A DNA stretch of 16,026 nucleotides from CAZCJU01 sp964498965 (GTDB taxonomy: Bacteria; Bacillota; Clostridia; Oscillospirales; CAG-272), in contig CAZCJU010000044.1 in the NCBI GenBank assembly GCA_964498965.1, positions 1 to 16,026 on the forward strand, given 5' to 3'. The first letter of the stretch is position 1; the number at the start of each line of letters is the position of its first letter. Shown here one piece after another: positions 1 to 5,811 of this stretch. The notes under the pieces are model-generated. The model worked only from the letters and a program-made list of their open reading frames with translations, did not search any database and was not told the origin of the DNA. Position numbers and translations under genes: made by a program.

Positions 1-42
1 GAGGGTCATTTTTTATGTTGTCATTTTTATGCATATGTCGTT

Positions 43-529
43 CTACAGGAGTTTTTCGCACACAAAATATACACTTCCGTAGCGTTCGCATTTACCGAGC
101 ATCTTAAAGCCGGCGGAAGCGTACACAGCGATTGCCGGGACATTATCGACTTGAACAAGGAGATGCATCGATCGCAAACCGTCGCTCTTAAGCCGTTCAC
201 ACAGCATCTTTATCAACAGATCACCGTATCCGCAACCTTGACGTTCGGCGGAAATGACGACACGTGCTATCTCGCAATGATTTGTTGTTACGTTCCAAAG
301 TTCAAGGTCATCGTCCTCCGGTTCAGGCACTGTCGAGNNNNNNNNNNAGCTCATTGCCGCATTTCAACACATACAGACAACCGTGCGAATAGTCGTTTTC
401 GGCATCTTTTTTCGTCGGATACATTTCGTTCCACGGGCAATACTTCCCTTTTTTAGCCGTTTCGTAAAGCTCTGCGACCTTTGAGATATCGCCGAACTCG
501 GCTTTTTTTAATACGGGATCATTTTCCAT
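43..529 (-). CDS. GNAT-family N-acetyltransferase, interrupted by scaffold gap
   Basis: Likely transfers an acetyl group from acetyl-CoA to an unknown amine. The C-terminal part carries the GNAT acetyl-CoA loop (RQGCGYGDLL, fitting Q/R-x-x-G-x-G/A) and the late NVPAIAVYASAGFK segment that typically closes the fold. The N-terminal part (starting MENDPVLKKAEFGDISKVAE) matches the usual first strand and helix of the family. The two halves lie in different frames only because ten Ns at 338-347 replace an unknown number of bases, so I do not call a true frameshift. The start ATG lies inside the end of the flavin reductase gene (11-base overlap), with a purine-rich GGAAAG upstream, which points to translational coupling. 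It is the last gene of the leftward operon. The fold is secure; the substrate is unknown. Confidence 0.8.
338..347. other. Run of ten Ns (scaffold gap)
   Basis: Ten consecutive N characters lie inside the acetyltransferase gene. A round number like this is usually an arbitrary placeholder added at scaffolding, so distances and reading frame across it are not reliable. Confidence 0.97.
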
Positions 530-1085
530 TAATAAGTTTCTTTCCGTCCGAAAACGCCCGCCCTACCCGCTCGCCTATCGCATAATATGCGTGCGTAACG
601 GGATCGTACGTTATCGGCTTTAATTTTTTGACATCGATAATGCCGTCAGTCAAAATGCTTTCGTCCGCATTGACATTTACGATTTCGCCTACAAGATGAC
701 AGGTATTTTCATCATAGCTCTTAAGCCTGCACTCCAAGCACATCGGAAGTTCGTTTATGACGGGGGCGTTTACAAATTCGCTTATATGTGTACCGAAGCC
801 GCATTTTTCAAGTTTATTCTCAATTCTATTCCCAGTTGCAATACCGAGGTAATCGCATTGCACGACATAGTCGCAAGTTGCCATGCTGACGGTAAACGCA
901 CCGCTTTTCAATATGTTTTCGGTCGTTTTGTGTTCCGCACTTATGCATACCGAGATCTCGTTTTCCTCACTGATTCCGCCCCAAGCGGCATTCATGGCAT
1001 TTGCCGTTCCGTTTTCGCCGTATGCCGCAATTATAAAAACTGGCATCGGGTACACCATAGGCTTCGCACCGAAATTTTTACGCAT
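519..1085 (-). CDS. Flavin reductase / flavoredoxin-like FMN-binding protein
   Basis: A 188-aa cytoplasmic protein of the flavin reductase-like (split-barrel, FMN-binding) family. The N-terminal stretch PMPVFIIAAYGENGTANAMN followed by AAWGGISEEN fits the conserved start, where a strand is followed by a segment contacting the flavin phosphate. The middle (HKTTENILKSGAFTVSMAT) is the usual substrate/FMN wall region. The length is normal for the single-domain family. Members reduce free flavins or act as small flavin electron carriers; which applies here cannot be told. It follows the DUF362 gene by 29 bases and overlaps the acetyltransferase gene by 11, so it sits in the middle of an operon. 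The ribosome binding site (GAGAG, about 5 bases before ATG) is weak. Confidence 0.85.
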   Translation of the reverse strand: MRKNFGAKPMVYPMPVFIIAAYGENGTANAMNAAWGGISEENEISVCISAEHKTTENILKSGAFTVSMATCDYVVQCDYLGIATGNRIENKLEKCGFGTHISEFVNAPVINELPMCLECRLKSYDENTCHLVGEIVNVNADESILTDGIIDVKKLKPITYDPVTHAYYAIGERVGRAFSDGKKLINGK

Positions 1086-1114
1086 TTTTCTCTCTTTTCG
1101 TTTTACAAAATTTA

Positions 1115-1978
1115 TTACAGCTCAACAAGCTCGTACTCACTCAAACCGCAACCCAATGCCGCCGCACTTTCTATTGTATGTATTCCGTTTCTGCTTTCTA
1201 TGCGTTCGATAAGATGCTTTTTGCCCGCATCTTCGCTTTTATATATGAGATCCACGCAGGCCTTATCGATCGCAACGGGGTCGAGTGACGCAAGTATTCC
1301 TATATCCTTCATACAAGGGTCTTCTGCCACCGCACAGCAATCGCAATCGACGCTCATGTTTTTCATGACATTGATATATACGATCTTATTTTTGAAATAT
1401 TCTATAACGCTCGATGCCGCATCTGCCATCGCTTCGAGAAACAGATCGTGATCGGCTGTCCATATTTTTTCGGGATTGCCGGCACCGTGTATATAAGCTT
1501 TACCGTACGACGAAGCTATTCCGATAGACAGCTGCTTCAACGCTCCGCCGTATCCGCCCATCGGGTGTCCTTTAAAATGTGAAAGCACGAGAAGCGAATC
1601 ATAGTTTTTCACGCCCTTGCCTACAAAATTCTCTTTTATCACTTTGCCGTTCGGGATTTCAAAACGCATATCGGGACCTTGTGCGTCAAGCAACTCAAAC
1701 GGATAATACTTATCCCAGCCATGCTCGGCGATAAGACGCAAATGCTTTTCCGTCGTATTGCGTTCTCCTTCGTATGCCGTATTACATTCCACTACGGTAC
1801 CGCTCGTAAAATCGATTATATCTTTCCAAAATTCCGGACGAAGAAAATTTTGATTTCCCTTTTCGCCGGAATGGAGTTTAATTGCGATTTTTCCGTCGAG
1901 CGTTTTTCCGACCGAACGGTAAAGTTCAAGAACCTTTTCCGAGCTTATTGTTTTTGAAAAATATACTTTAGAACTCAT
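1115..1978 (-). CDS. DUF362 domain-containing protein
   Basis: A 287-aa protein covering the DUF362 domain. The hallmark segments are visible: SHFKGHPMGGYGGALKQLSI in the middle, a DCDCC cysteine cluster near residue 210, and DIGILASLDPVAIDKACVDL near the C-terminus. Many DUF362 proteins also carry a 2x(4Fe-4S) ferredoxin domain; this one has none, so it is the short form. The biochemical role of the family is not established; a redox or metal-linked role is often assumed because of the cysteines. No signal peptide is present. A GGAG motif seven bases before ATG supports the start. It lies 44 bases after the amidase gene with no clear promoter between, so it is probably in the same transcript. 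Confidence 0.85.
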   Translation of the reverse strand: MSSKVYFSKTISSEKVLELYRSVGKTLDGKIAIKLHSGEKGNQNFLRPEFWKDIIDFTSGTVVECNTAYEGERNTTEKHLRLIAEHGWDKYYPFELLDAQGPDMRFEIPNGKVIKENFVGKGVKNYDSLLVLSHFKGHPMGGYGGALKQLSIGIASSYGKAYIHGAGNPEKIWTADHDLFLEAMADAASSVIEYFKNKIVYINVMKNMSVDCDCCAVAEDPCMKDIGILASLDPVAIDKACVDLIYKSEDAGKKHLIERIESRNGIHTIESAAALGCGLSEYELVEL

Positions 1979-2022
1979 AGTAAACTCCGAAATTCACACC
2001 TTAATTATCATGTCGGGCTGTT

Positions 2023-2991
2023 TTATTTTTTCTTTTTTGATTTTTTCGAAAGCATAATATAAGCCGTCGCACCCGCTCCGATCAAAACAATTGTGACACA
2101 GACAGCAGCAACGGCAAGCCTCATTTTACCGTTTTTCCGTGCGGTCTGCGTATCTTCAGTCGCAGATTGAAGAGCTTTTGTTATATCTTCTGATGCAAAA
2201 GCTTGTGTTTCCCCGTCGGTTTCTGACGACAAAAGTGTCAGCTTATAGTGATCGGCGATACCGTCCGCTATTGCATAACCGATAGCTTTCAACTTCTCGG
2301 ATTTCAGCATAAGTTCTTCAACGTCGTTTTTATTAGACAAAAAAGCACATTCGACGATCATTCCCGCAAGGAGCTTAGAGCCTCTTTTCTTTCCCTCACT
2401 GTACCGCTTTGCACGCCACAGCACGGCGTAATATTCCTGAATAGATCCGTCGGGGTGTTTTGAATTTGTTTCGCTGTTGACAAAATAAGGATCGGCATTT
2501 TTTGTTGTTCCCGCATCCTTGTTCAATCTTATCATTATACGGTTAGCAAGCTTCAACGAGTTTGTGTACATTTTTTTGTTATAATTGTCATTTACCGTAT
2601 ATATTTGAGTACCTTTTGCCTTGGGATTCGAAGAATAATTATTATGTATACTTATAAATGCTACCGAGCCGTTTTCCGATGCCGGAATCACCCTTTCGTC
2701 AAACGACGGATCATGCTCTACTGAATCCTTCGTCAGATAAACCAAAGCACCGTATTCCTCGAGCCTATGCTTACAATAGCACGTTATTTCCCAATTGTAA
2801 TACACCTCGTTGACGCCGCCGAATTCGACAGCGCCGTTTGTGCCTGTTCCGTCGCCGTCGGAATTAATGCCGTGACCCGCATCGAGTGTAATTATAAGTG
2901 ACGGTTCGTTTTCCGCACTTACCGTCGGTGTAAGCGGCGGTACAAGCATCACAGATGCAAGAAGCATCGAAAACAGTCTTTTTACGTTCAT
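2023..2991 (-). CDS. N-acetylmuramoyl-L-alanine amidase (Amidase_3), membrane-anchored
   Basis: A 322-aa zinc amidase that cuts the bond between muramic acid and the peptide stem of peptidoglycan outside the cell. A signal peptide (residues 1-26, ending VSA) is followed by the Amidase_3 domain. Likely zinc ligands are H40 (TLDAGHG), E62 (GGVNEV) and H116 (ISIHNN), and the catalytic acid is E214 (MIVECAF). A C-terminal membrane helix at about residues 288-312 and the tail SKKSKKKK would anchor the enzyme facing outward. This differs from the usual cell-wall-binding repeats. I chose the internal ATG at 2989-2991 because GGAGG lies just upstream and the longer reading frame would start inside the promoter. 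It is the first gene of the leftward operon. Confidence 0.9.
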   Translation of the reverse strand: MNVKRLFSMLLASVMLVPPLTPTVSAENEPSLIITLDAGHGINSDGDGTGTNGAVEFGGVNEVYYNWEITCYCKHRLEEYGALVYLTKDSVEHDPSFDERVIPASENGSVAFISIHNNYSSNPKAKGTQIYTVNDNYNKKMYTNSLKLANRIMIRLNKDAGTTKNADPYFVNSETNSKHPDGSIQEYYAVLWRAKRYSEGKKRGSKLLAGMIVECAFLSNKNDVEELMLKSEKLKAIGYAIADGIADHYKLTLLSSETDGETQAFASEDITKALQSATEDTQTARKNGKMRLAVAAVCVTIVLIGAGATAYIMLSKKSKKKK

Positions 2992-3020
2992 TATATTTCC
3001 TCCGCATTTTCTCTCATACG

Positions 3021-3049
3021 ATTTTATCACTTTATATTTCATTTGTCAA
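3021..3049 (-). promoter_or_regulatory. Sigma-A promoter of the amidase operon
   Basis: Read on the minus strand: TTGACA (3049-3044), a 17-base spacer, then TAAAAT (3026-3021). The match to the housekeeping consensus is near perfect. It lies 30 bases before the amidase ATG and excludes the longer upstream start. It is divergent from the non-coding RNA unit. Confidence 0.85.
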
Positions 3050-3055
3050 CATTTT

Positions 3056-3102
3056 TTGTCGATTTTTGTTTGATTTTTCTGTTCTATAATATGTGCAAAC
3101 GA
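3056..3102 (+). repeat. Diverged direct repeat, left copy
   Basis: cgatttttgtttgatt (3060-3075), then ten extra bases, then TATAATA and TGCAAA-like sequence. The same order recurs at 14622-14658 without the ten extra bases. The two copies lie 11.6 kb apart on the same strand and bracket the plus-strand gene block. Confidence 0.45.
3063..3090 (+). promoter_or_regulatory. Probable promoter of the structured RNA
   Basis: A perfect TATAAT at 3085-3090 lies six bases before the first strong hairpin of the RNA candidate. No good -35 box sits at 16-18 bases (the segment there is T-rich: TTTTTG). The upstream segment cgatttttgtttgatt recurs in front of another TATAAT at 14641. Confidence 0.5.
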
Positions 3103-3605
3103 CAAAGCCGAAAAATGTCGTTTGTTCATTGAAAATTTCATAGTTTGTTCACATATACGTTCCGGCTGCGTGAGAGGCAAACTCGCGGGAGTTGTTTCGC
3201 CCGATGAAACAACGGACAAAAGCAATGGAAATTTGTTCGCTGACAAAAACAGTCAATTCGAATGTGCCGGGGATACTTGGTTCAGAGCCACTCTAACTAG
3301 CTGATAAGGGGTGTTGCGAGAGCAACAATGGAATCGAAATGCATTGATGTCTGTGATCGAACATCGCAATCCCCAAGATCAGCTCTGAAATTCACATCAT
3401 CTCGAATATCTCAAAATCTCTTGAAAATAAAAAAACTCTCGTCAAGCCGTGTCGGAGCATTGATCGTCACAAGCACGACAAACGGTAAATTAATTCGGGC
3501 AGACAAACATACGAAATCACTTCGAATCGATATATCCCCGAAATACAACGAAATATACAATGGATATATAAAGCTCCGCTTTTGCAAAAGGACGGTGCTT
3601 TTTTT
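3096..3605 (+). ncRNA. Candidate large structured non-coding RNA
   Basis: About 510 bases with no credible gene but dense helix potential. Visible helices: 3096-3104/3116-3124 (9 bp); 3160-3166/3266-3272, closing a domain that holds 3191-3198/3206-3213 (8 bp); 3281-3286/3384-3389, then 3299-3304/3379-3384 and 3308-3311/3371-3374, a long-range stem; inside it 3312-3317/3322-3327 capped by a GAGA (GNRA) tetraloop, and a hairpin at 3343-3350/3361-3370. Further on are 3447-3454/3476-3485 and 3530-3537/3562-3569. A TATAAT lies just upstream, and the unit ends in an intrinsic terminator. The 3160-3395 core resembles a conserved RNA in size and style. I thought of the clostridial raiA RNA and of the ROOL/OLE class but cannot assign it. 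It is not tmRNA, RNase P RNA or 6S by the motifs I know. Confidence 0.6.
3571..3605 (+). terminator. Intrinsic terminator closing the RNA unit
   Basis: Outer arms AAGC (3571-3574) and GCTT (3597-3600) continue inward as CCG/CGG and CTTTT/AAAAG, with one mismatch and a small bulge. Seven Ts follow at 3599-3605. It separates the RNA from the genes to the right. Confidence 0.7.
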
Positions 3606-3625
3606 ATGCCGACGAAAACCGACAA

Positions 3626-3781
3626 ATGCAGCTTGTCAAAGGCTACCTGCAATGGGCTTTAGAGGCGTGTCGCCCCGATGTAAGACAGTATGAAGACGAA
3701 ATTATGCAGACAATTGAGTTTATCGTCCCGTGTAAATCGTCAGAAGAAGTTATCGCATGGTATATTGAAAAAAACAGATAA
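3626..3781 (+). CDS. Small ORF of unknown function, possibly a 5'-truncated gene
   Basis: A 51-residue reading frame beginning MQLVKGYLQWALEACRPD and ending VIAWYIEKNR. Amino acid content looks protein-like: amphipathic helices, alternating charged and hydrophobic residues. I do not recognise it. The coding character seems to extend upstream of the ATG (YADENRQ precedes it in frame) into the terminator, with no earlier start codon, and no ribosome binding site precedes the ATG. It may therefore be the tail of a gene whose front was lost. Its stop codon lies 16 bases before the ATG of the next gene, and that gene's GGAGG starts two bases after the stop, so the two look like old operon partners. 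Confidence 0.35.
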   Translation: MQLVKGYLQWALEACRPDVRQYEDEIMQTIEFIVPCKSSEEVIAWYIEKNR

Positions 3782-3797
3782 ACGGAGGAAAAATCAA

Positions 3798-4166
3798 ATG
3801 GAATTTAGCAAATATTATCAACCGAATAACCGTTGCGGTGGTAGGAAACCATCAGCCGCAACAATTGCCAAAAGAAAAGCGGAATATCAGCAGCAAAGAG
3901 AAAAGGAAAAGCAAATGGAAAATGAAGCATTTGAAAAATTCAAGAATGCAGAAGAAGGATATTTCAATGGATTTGAAATGGCAGGAATTTTCCATCGTCA
4001 TTACGACAAAAGTAAAGCGGTGTATAGTGGCGAAGCAGATGATTGTGCAACTGTCGAAACGCCGTTCGGAACATTTCATACCGGAGCGGATGGAGTAATA
4101 GCGTACTTTTTCAGCGAACATCCGACAAAAAGAGTCGATTTTAATCGCTCGGTATATTTTATTTGA
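3798..4166 (+). CDS. Hypothetical 122-aa protein with basic coiled-coil-like N-terminal half
   Basis: Not recognised. Residues 1-20 include NNRCGGRKPS. Residues about 22-55 are highly charged (K, R, E, Q-rich) and likely form a long helix or short coiled coil. The C-terminal half contains GYFNGFEMAGIFHRHYDKSK and ETPFGTFHTGADGVIAYFF, suggesting a small alpha/beta fold. There is no signal peptide or membrane segment, so it is probably cytoplasmic. GGAGG ten bases before the ATG at 3798 fixes this start; longer in-frame versions lack such a site. No promoter of its own is obvious, so expression may depend on readthrough of the upstream RNA terminator. It ends just before the strong lipoprotein promoter. 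Confidence 0.65.
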   Translation: MEFSKYYQPNNRCGGRKPSAATIAKRKAEYQQQREKEKQMENEAFEKFKNAEEGYFNGFEMAGIFHRHYDKSKAVYSGEADDCATVETPFGTFHTGADGVIAYFFSEHPTKRVDFNRSVYFI

Positions 4167-4199
4167 GTAGGAAAAATCAAATTGCCGACCGACAACCTA

Positions 4200-4228
4200 T
4201 TGACAATCACCTAAGATTGTGGTAAAAT
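4200..4228 (+). promoter_or_regulatory. Sigma-A promoter of the lipoprotein gene, with embedded inverted repeat
   Basis: TTGACA (4200-4205), exactly 17 bases, TAAAAT (4223-4228). An inverted repeat ACAATC-6-GATTGT (4203-4208/4215-4220) overlaps the -35 box and spacer and could be an operator. The promoter rules out a GTG start at 4219 and supports the ATG at 4276. Confidence 0.85.
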
Positions 4229-4275
4229 ATACACGGAGAACACAAGCGAAAAGAAGAAAAGGAGAAACGCATAAA

Positions 4276-5607
4276 ATGAAAAAGAAATACGGATACTTGA
4301 ACAAAACTGCGGCTATACTGGCATTGCTTATGCTTTTATCCTCCTGCACTTCCGATAAGGGCAACGACACGGATAGATCGCAAAACACGACTAATATCAC
4401 CGACACGCACGACATACACACGGATAACGAAGCGTCGAATGCTCCGAGTGAGGATACATCGTGCGACGATACATCGTGCGACGATACATCGTGCGACGAT
4501 ACATCGTGCGATAATACCGCAAATGTTACGGAGGCCACCGTTACCGACGAAAACACTCCCGAAGAAAATACGGAGTATGTGACCGAGGACATCACATCGA
4601 ATACCGGCGATATCGGCAATAATGACGATACGACTGTAAATACCGACAAAGAAGCTTCTCTGCCCGAGCCTGAAGAAGATCCGACACCCGCACATACGCA
4701 CACCTACACTTCATCGATAACGAAAGCGGCTATCTGCGGTACGGACGGCACTAAAACGTACACCTGTTCCTGCGGCAGCACATATACGGAAACAATAAAG
4801 GCCACAGGTAAGCACAGCTATACGTCAAAGGTAACAAAGACGGCGACTTGCGGAGCGGACGGAGTAAAAACGTACACTTGCGGTACGTGCGGTAAGACGT
4901 ATACGGAAACGATAAAGGCTACGGGCAAACACTCCTACACCTCGTCCGTGACAAAAACCGCCACCTGCGGTACGGACGGAGTAAGAACGTACACTTGCGG
5001 TACGTGCGGTAAGACGTATACGGAAGCAATAAAAGCCACAGGTAAGCATAACTACGTTGACACGGTGGTTCCCGCCGAATATTACGACGACGGCTACACA
5101 CAGCACGACTGCACGGTATGCGGTAACAGCTACAAGGACAATATCACGAAAAAGCTCTTGTTCGTAAAATACCGTACACTCATGGCCGAGAACAGATATA
5201 AGGCTATAAAAGAATATTTCGATGAAGATCCTAACACCGTCGTGTACATCAACGAGAACGGCAGAAGAGTTCGTATGGGCATGAGCCACAAGACCAAAGG
5301 CTTGACCGACATCATATTCTGTAATCCGATATATAAAACGAAACCGTTTGATATCGAAGCTATAAAGGCGGATATGATAGGCTTCGGAGATTATTTGGGA
5401 TATTGGACATATACCGACGATATAAACGAAGAAACAAGCGGAACGTATGGACCCGTTTGGGCTTACGTCAAGGGAACTTCAGGTGATGAAAAAAGCGTTT
5501 TCTGGCAAATGATACCATTTGACAGTTGGGAATTTCAATACAAATATTACGGACTTGCTTTTGTAGATGCGGAAGACGGTAATTATGCCGTAAAAGTTCT
5601 TCATTGA
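4276..5607 (+). CDS. Repeat-containing surface lipoprotein of unknown function
   Basis: A 443-aa exported lipoprotein: a basic start, a hydrophobic helix and lipobox LLSSC, with Cys24 as the likely lipidated residue. Then follow an acidic, Thr/Asn-rich linker (about 25-140) holding four TSCDD-type repeats, and three about 39-residue repeats plus a divergent fourth (about 142-289). The repeats are built on TATCG..DGVKTYTC and GTCGKTYTE. The last about 150 residues form a domain I do not recognise (KYRTLMAENRYKAIKEYFDE onward). Such cysteine-pair repeats are common in Firmicute surface proteins and usually act as spacers. AGGAG 11 bases before the ATG supports the start. Transcription should start near 4235 and end at 5641-5677, so it is monocistronic and separate from the secretion operon. 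Confidence 0.85.
   Translation: MKKKYGYLNKTAAILALLMLLSSCTSDKGNDTDRSQNTTNITDTHDIHTDNEASNAPSEDTSCDDTSCDDTSCDDTSCDNTANVTEATVTDENTPEENTEYVTEDITSNTGDIGNNDDTTVNTDKEASLPEPEEDPTPAHTHTYTSSITKAAICGTDGTKTYTCSCGSTYTETIKATGKHSYTSKVTKTATCGADGVKTYTCGTCGKTYTETIKATGKHSYTSSVTKTATCGTDGVRTYTCGTCGKTYTEAIKATGKHNYVDTVVPAEYYDDGYTQHDCTVCGNSYKDNITKKLLFVKYRTLMAENRYKAIKEYFDEDPNTVVYINENGRRVRMGMSHKTKGLTDIIFCNPIYKTKPFDIEAIKADMIGFGDYLGYWTYTDDINEETSGTYGPVWAYVKGTSGDEKSVFWQMIPFDSWEFQYKYYGLAFVDAEDGNYAVKVLH
4453..4512 (+). repeat. Four tandem 15-bp repeats encoding DDTSC
   Basis: Four head-to-tail copies of gatacatcgtgcgac (the last ends in t). They are almost identical at DNA level, so the array is probably recent and prone to change in copy number in whole 5-residue steps. 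Confidence 0.95.
4699..5142 (+). repeat. About 117-bp tandem repeats encoding cysteine-pair modules
   Basis: Units start at codons 4699, 4813, 4930 and 5047. The second and third are nearly identical in protein sequence. The first has CxC instead of CxxC, so it is one codon shorter. The fourth is diverged (QHDCTVCGNSYKDN) and marks the end of the array. Confidence 0.9.
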
Positions 5608-5640
5608 CATGATACGATCTCAAAACCGAATATCGATTGC

Positions 5641-5677
5641 GGAAATGAGTTGAAAAATTCATTTCCTTTTTGTTTTT
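5641..5677 (+). terminator. Intrinsic terminator after the lipoprotein gene
   Basis: GGAAATGA (5641-5648) pairs with TCATTTCC (5659-5666), followed by TTTTTGTTTTT. It lies 33 bases after the lipoprotein stop codon. Confidence 0.85.
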
Positions 5678-5748
5678 GAAATCATTGTTTCTTTTCAAAA
5701 AGCAATGCTTGGAAATCTCATATTTCAAAAGCAAACAAAAAAATTCAA
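5678..5748 (+). promoter_or_regulatory. Possible leader between two terminators
   Basis: Seventy AT-rich bases between two hairpin terminators. If the secretion operon has its own promoter it should lie here or in 5776-5800, but I see no convincing -35/-10 pair. This is a location by elimination, not by motif. Confidence 0.2.
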
Positions 5749-5775
5749 GCAGAGATCTTCACATCTCTGCTTTTT
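5749..5775 (+). terminator. Second intrinsic terminator or attenuator ahead of the adhesin
   Basis: GCAGAGAT (5749-5756), loop of six, ATCTCTGC (5763-5770), then TTTTT. It sits only 36 bases before the adhesin ATG. With no clear promoter after it, transcription of the secretion operon may have to read through it, which would make it a leader attenuator. It could also simply back up the first terminator. Confidence 0.8.
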
Positions 5776-5811
5776 ACATAGATAAATATGTTTCAGAAAG
5801 GAAGAAATGAA

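Noticed and set aside
1..42. Start of another minus-strand gene at the left edge
   Set aside because: An ATG is present on the minus strand near position 9, but only three codons are visible and no ribosome binding site precedes it.
696..1451. A 251-codon plus-strand frame across flavin reductase and DUF362 genes
   Set aside because: It spans two real genes and their gap on the other strand; no ribosome binding site or domain.
3096..3605. tmRNA, RNase P RNA or 6S RNA as identity of the structured region
   Set aside because: The conserved sequence blocks I know for these are missing: the tRNA-like ends of tmRNA, the GAGGAAAGTCC block of RNase P, and the long single stem of 6S.
3328..3693. 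A 121-codon open frame on the plus strand
   Set aside because: It starts in the hairpin loop region with no ribosome binding site, runs through strong RNA helices and the terminator, and its residue mix (Ser, Arg, Lys, Thr-rich) does not look like a protein.
4219..4275. Extended GTG start of the lipoprotein
   Set aside because: The GTG lies within the spacer upstream of the -10 box of the consensus promoter and would hide the signal peptide; the ATG at 4276 has a ribosome binding site.
4453..4512. Short CRISPR-like array
   Set aside because: The 15-bp units are directly adjacent with no spacers and keep the reading frame of the lipoprotein.
4197..4703. Long minus-strand frames opposite the lipoprotein repeats, also 4336-4701 and 4825-5289
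   Set aside because: They mirror the repeat structure of the plus-strand gene, have no ribosome binding site, and give valine/serine- or arginine-rich low-complexity products.
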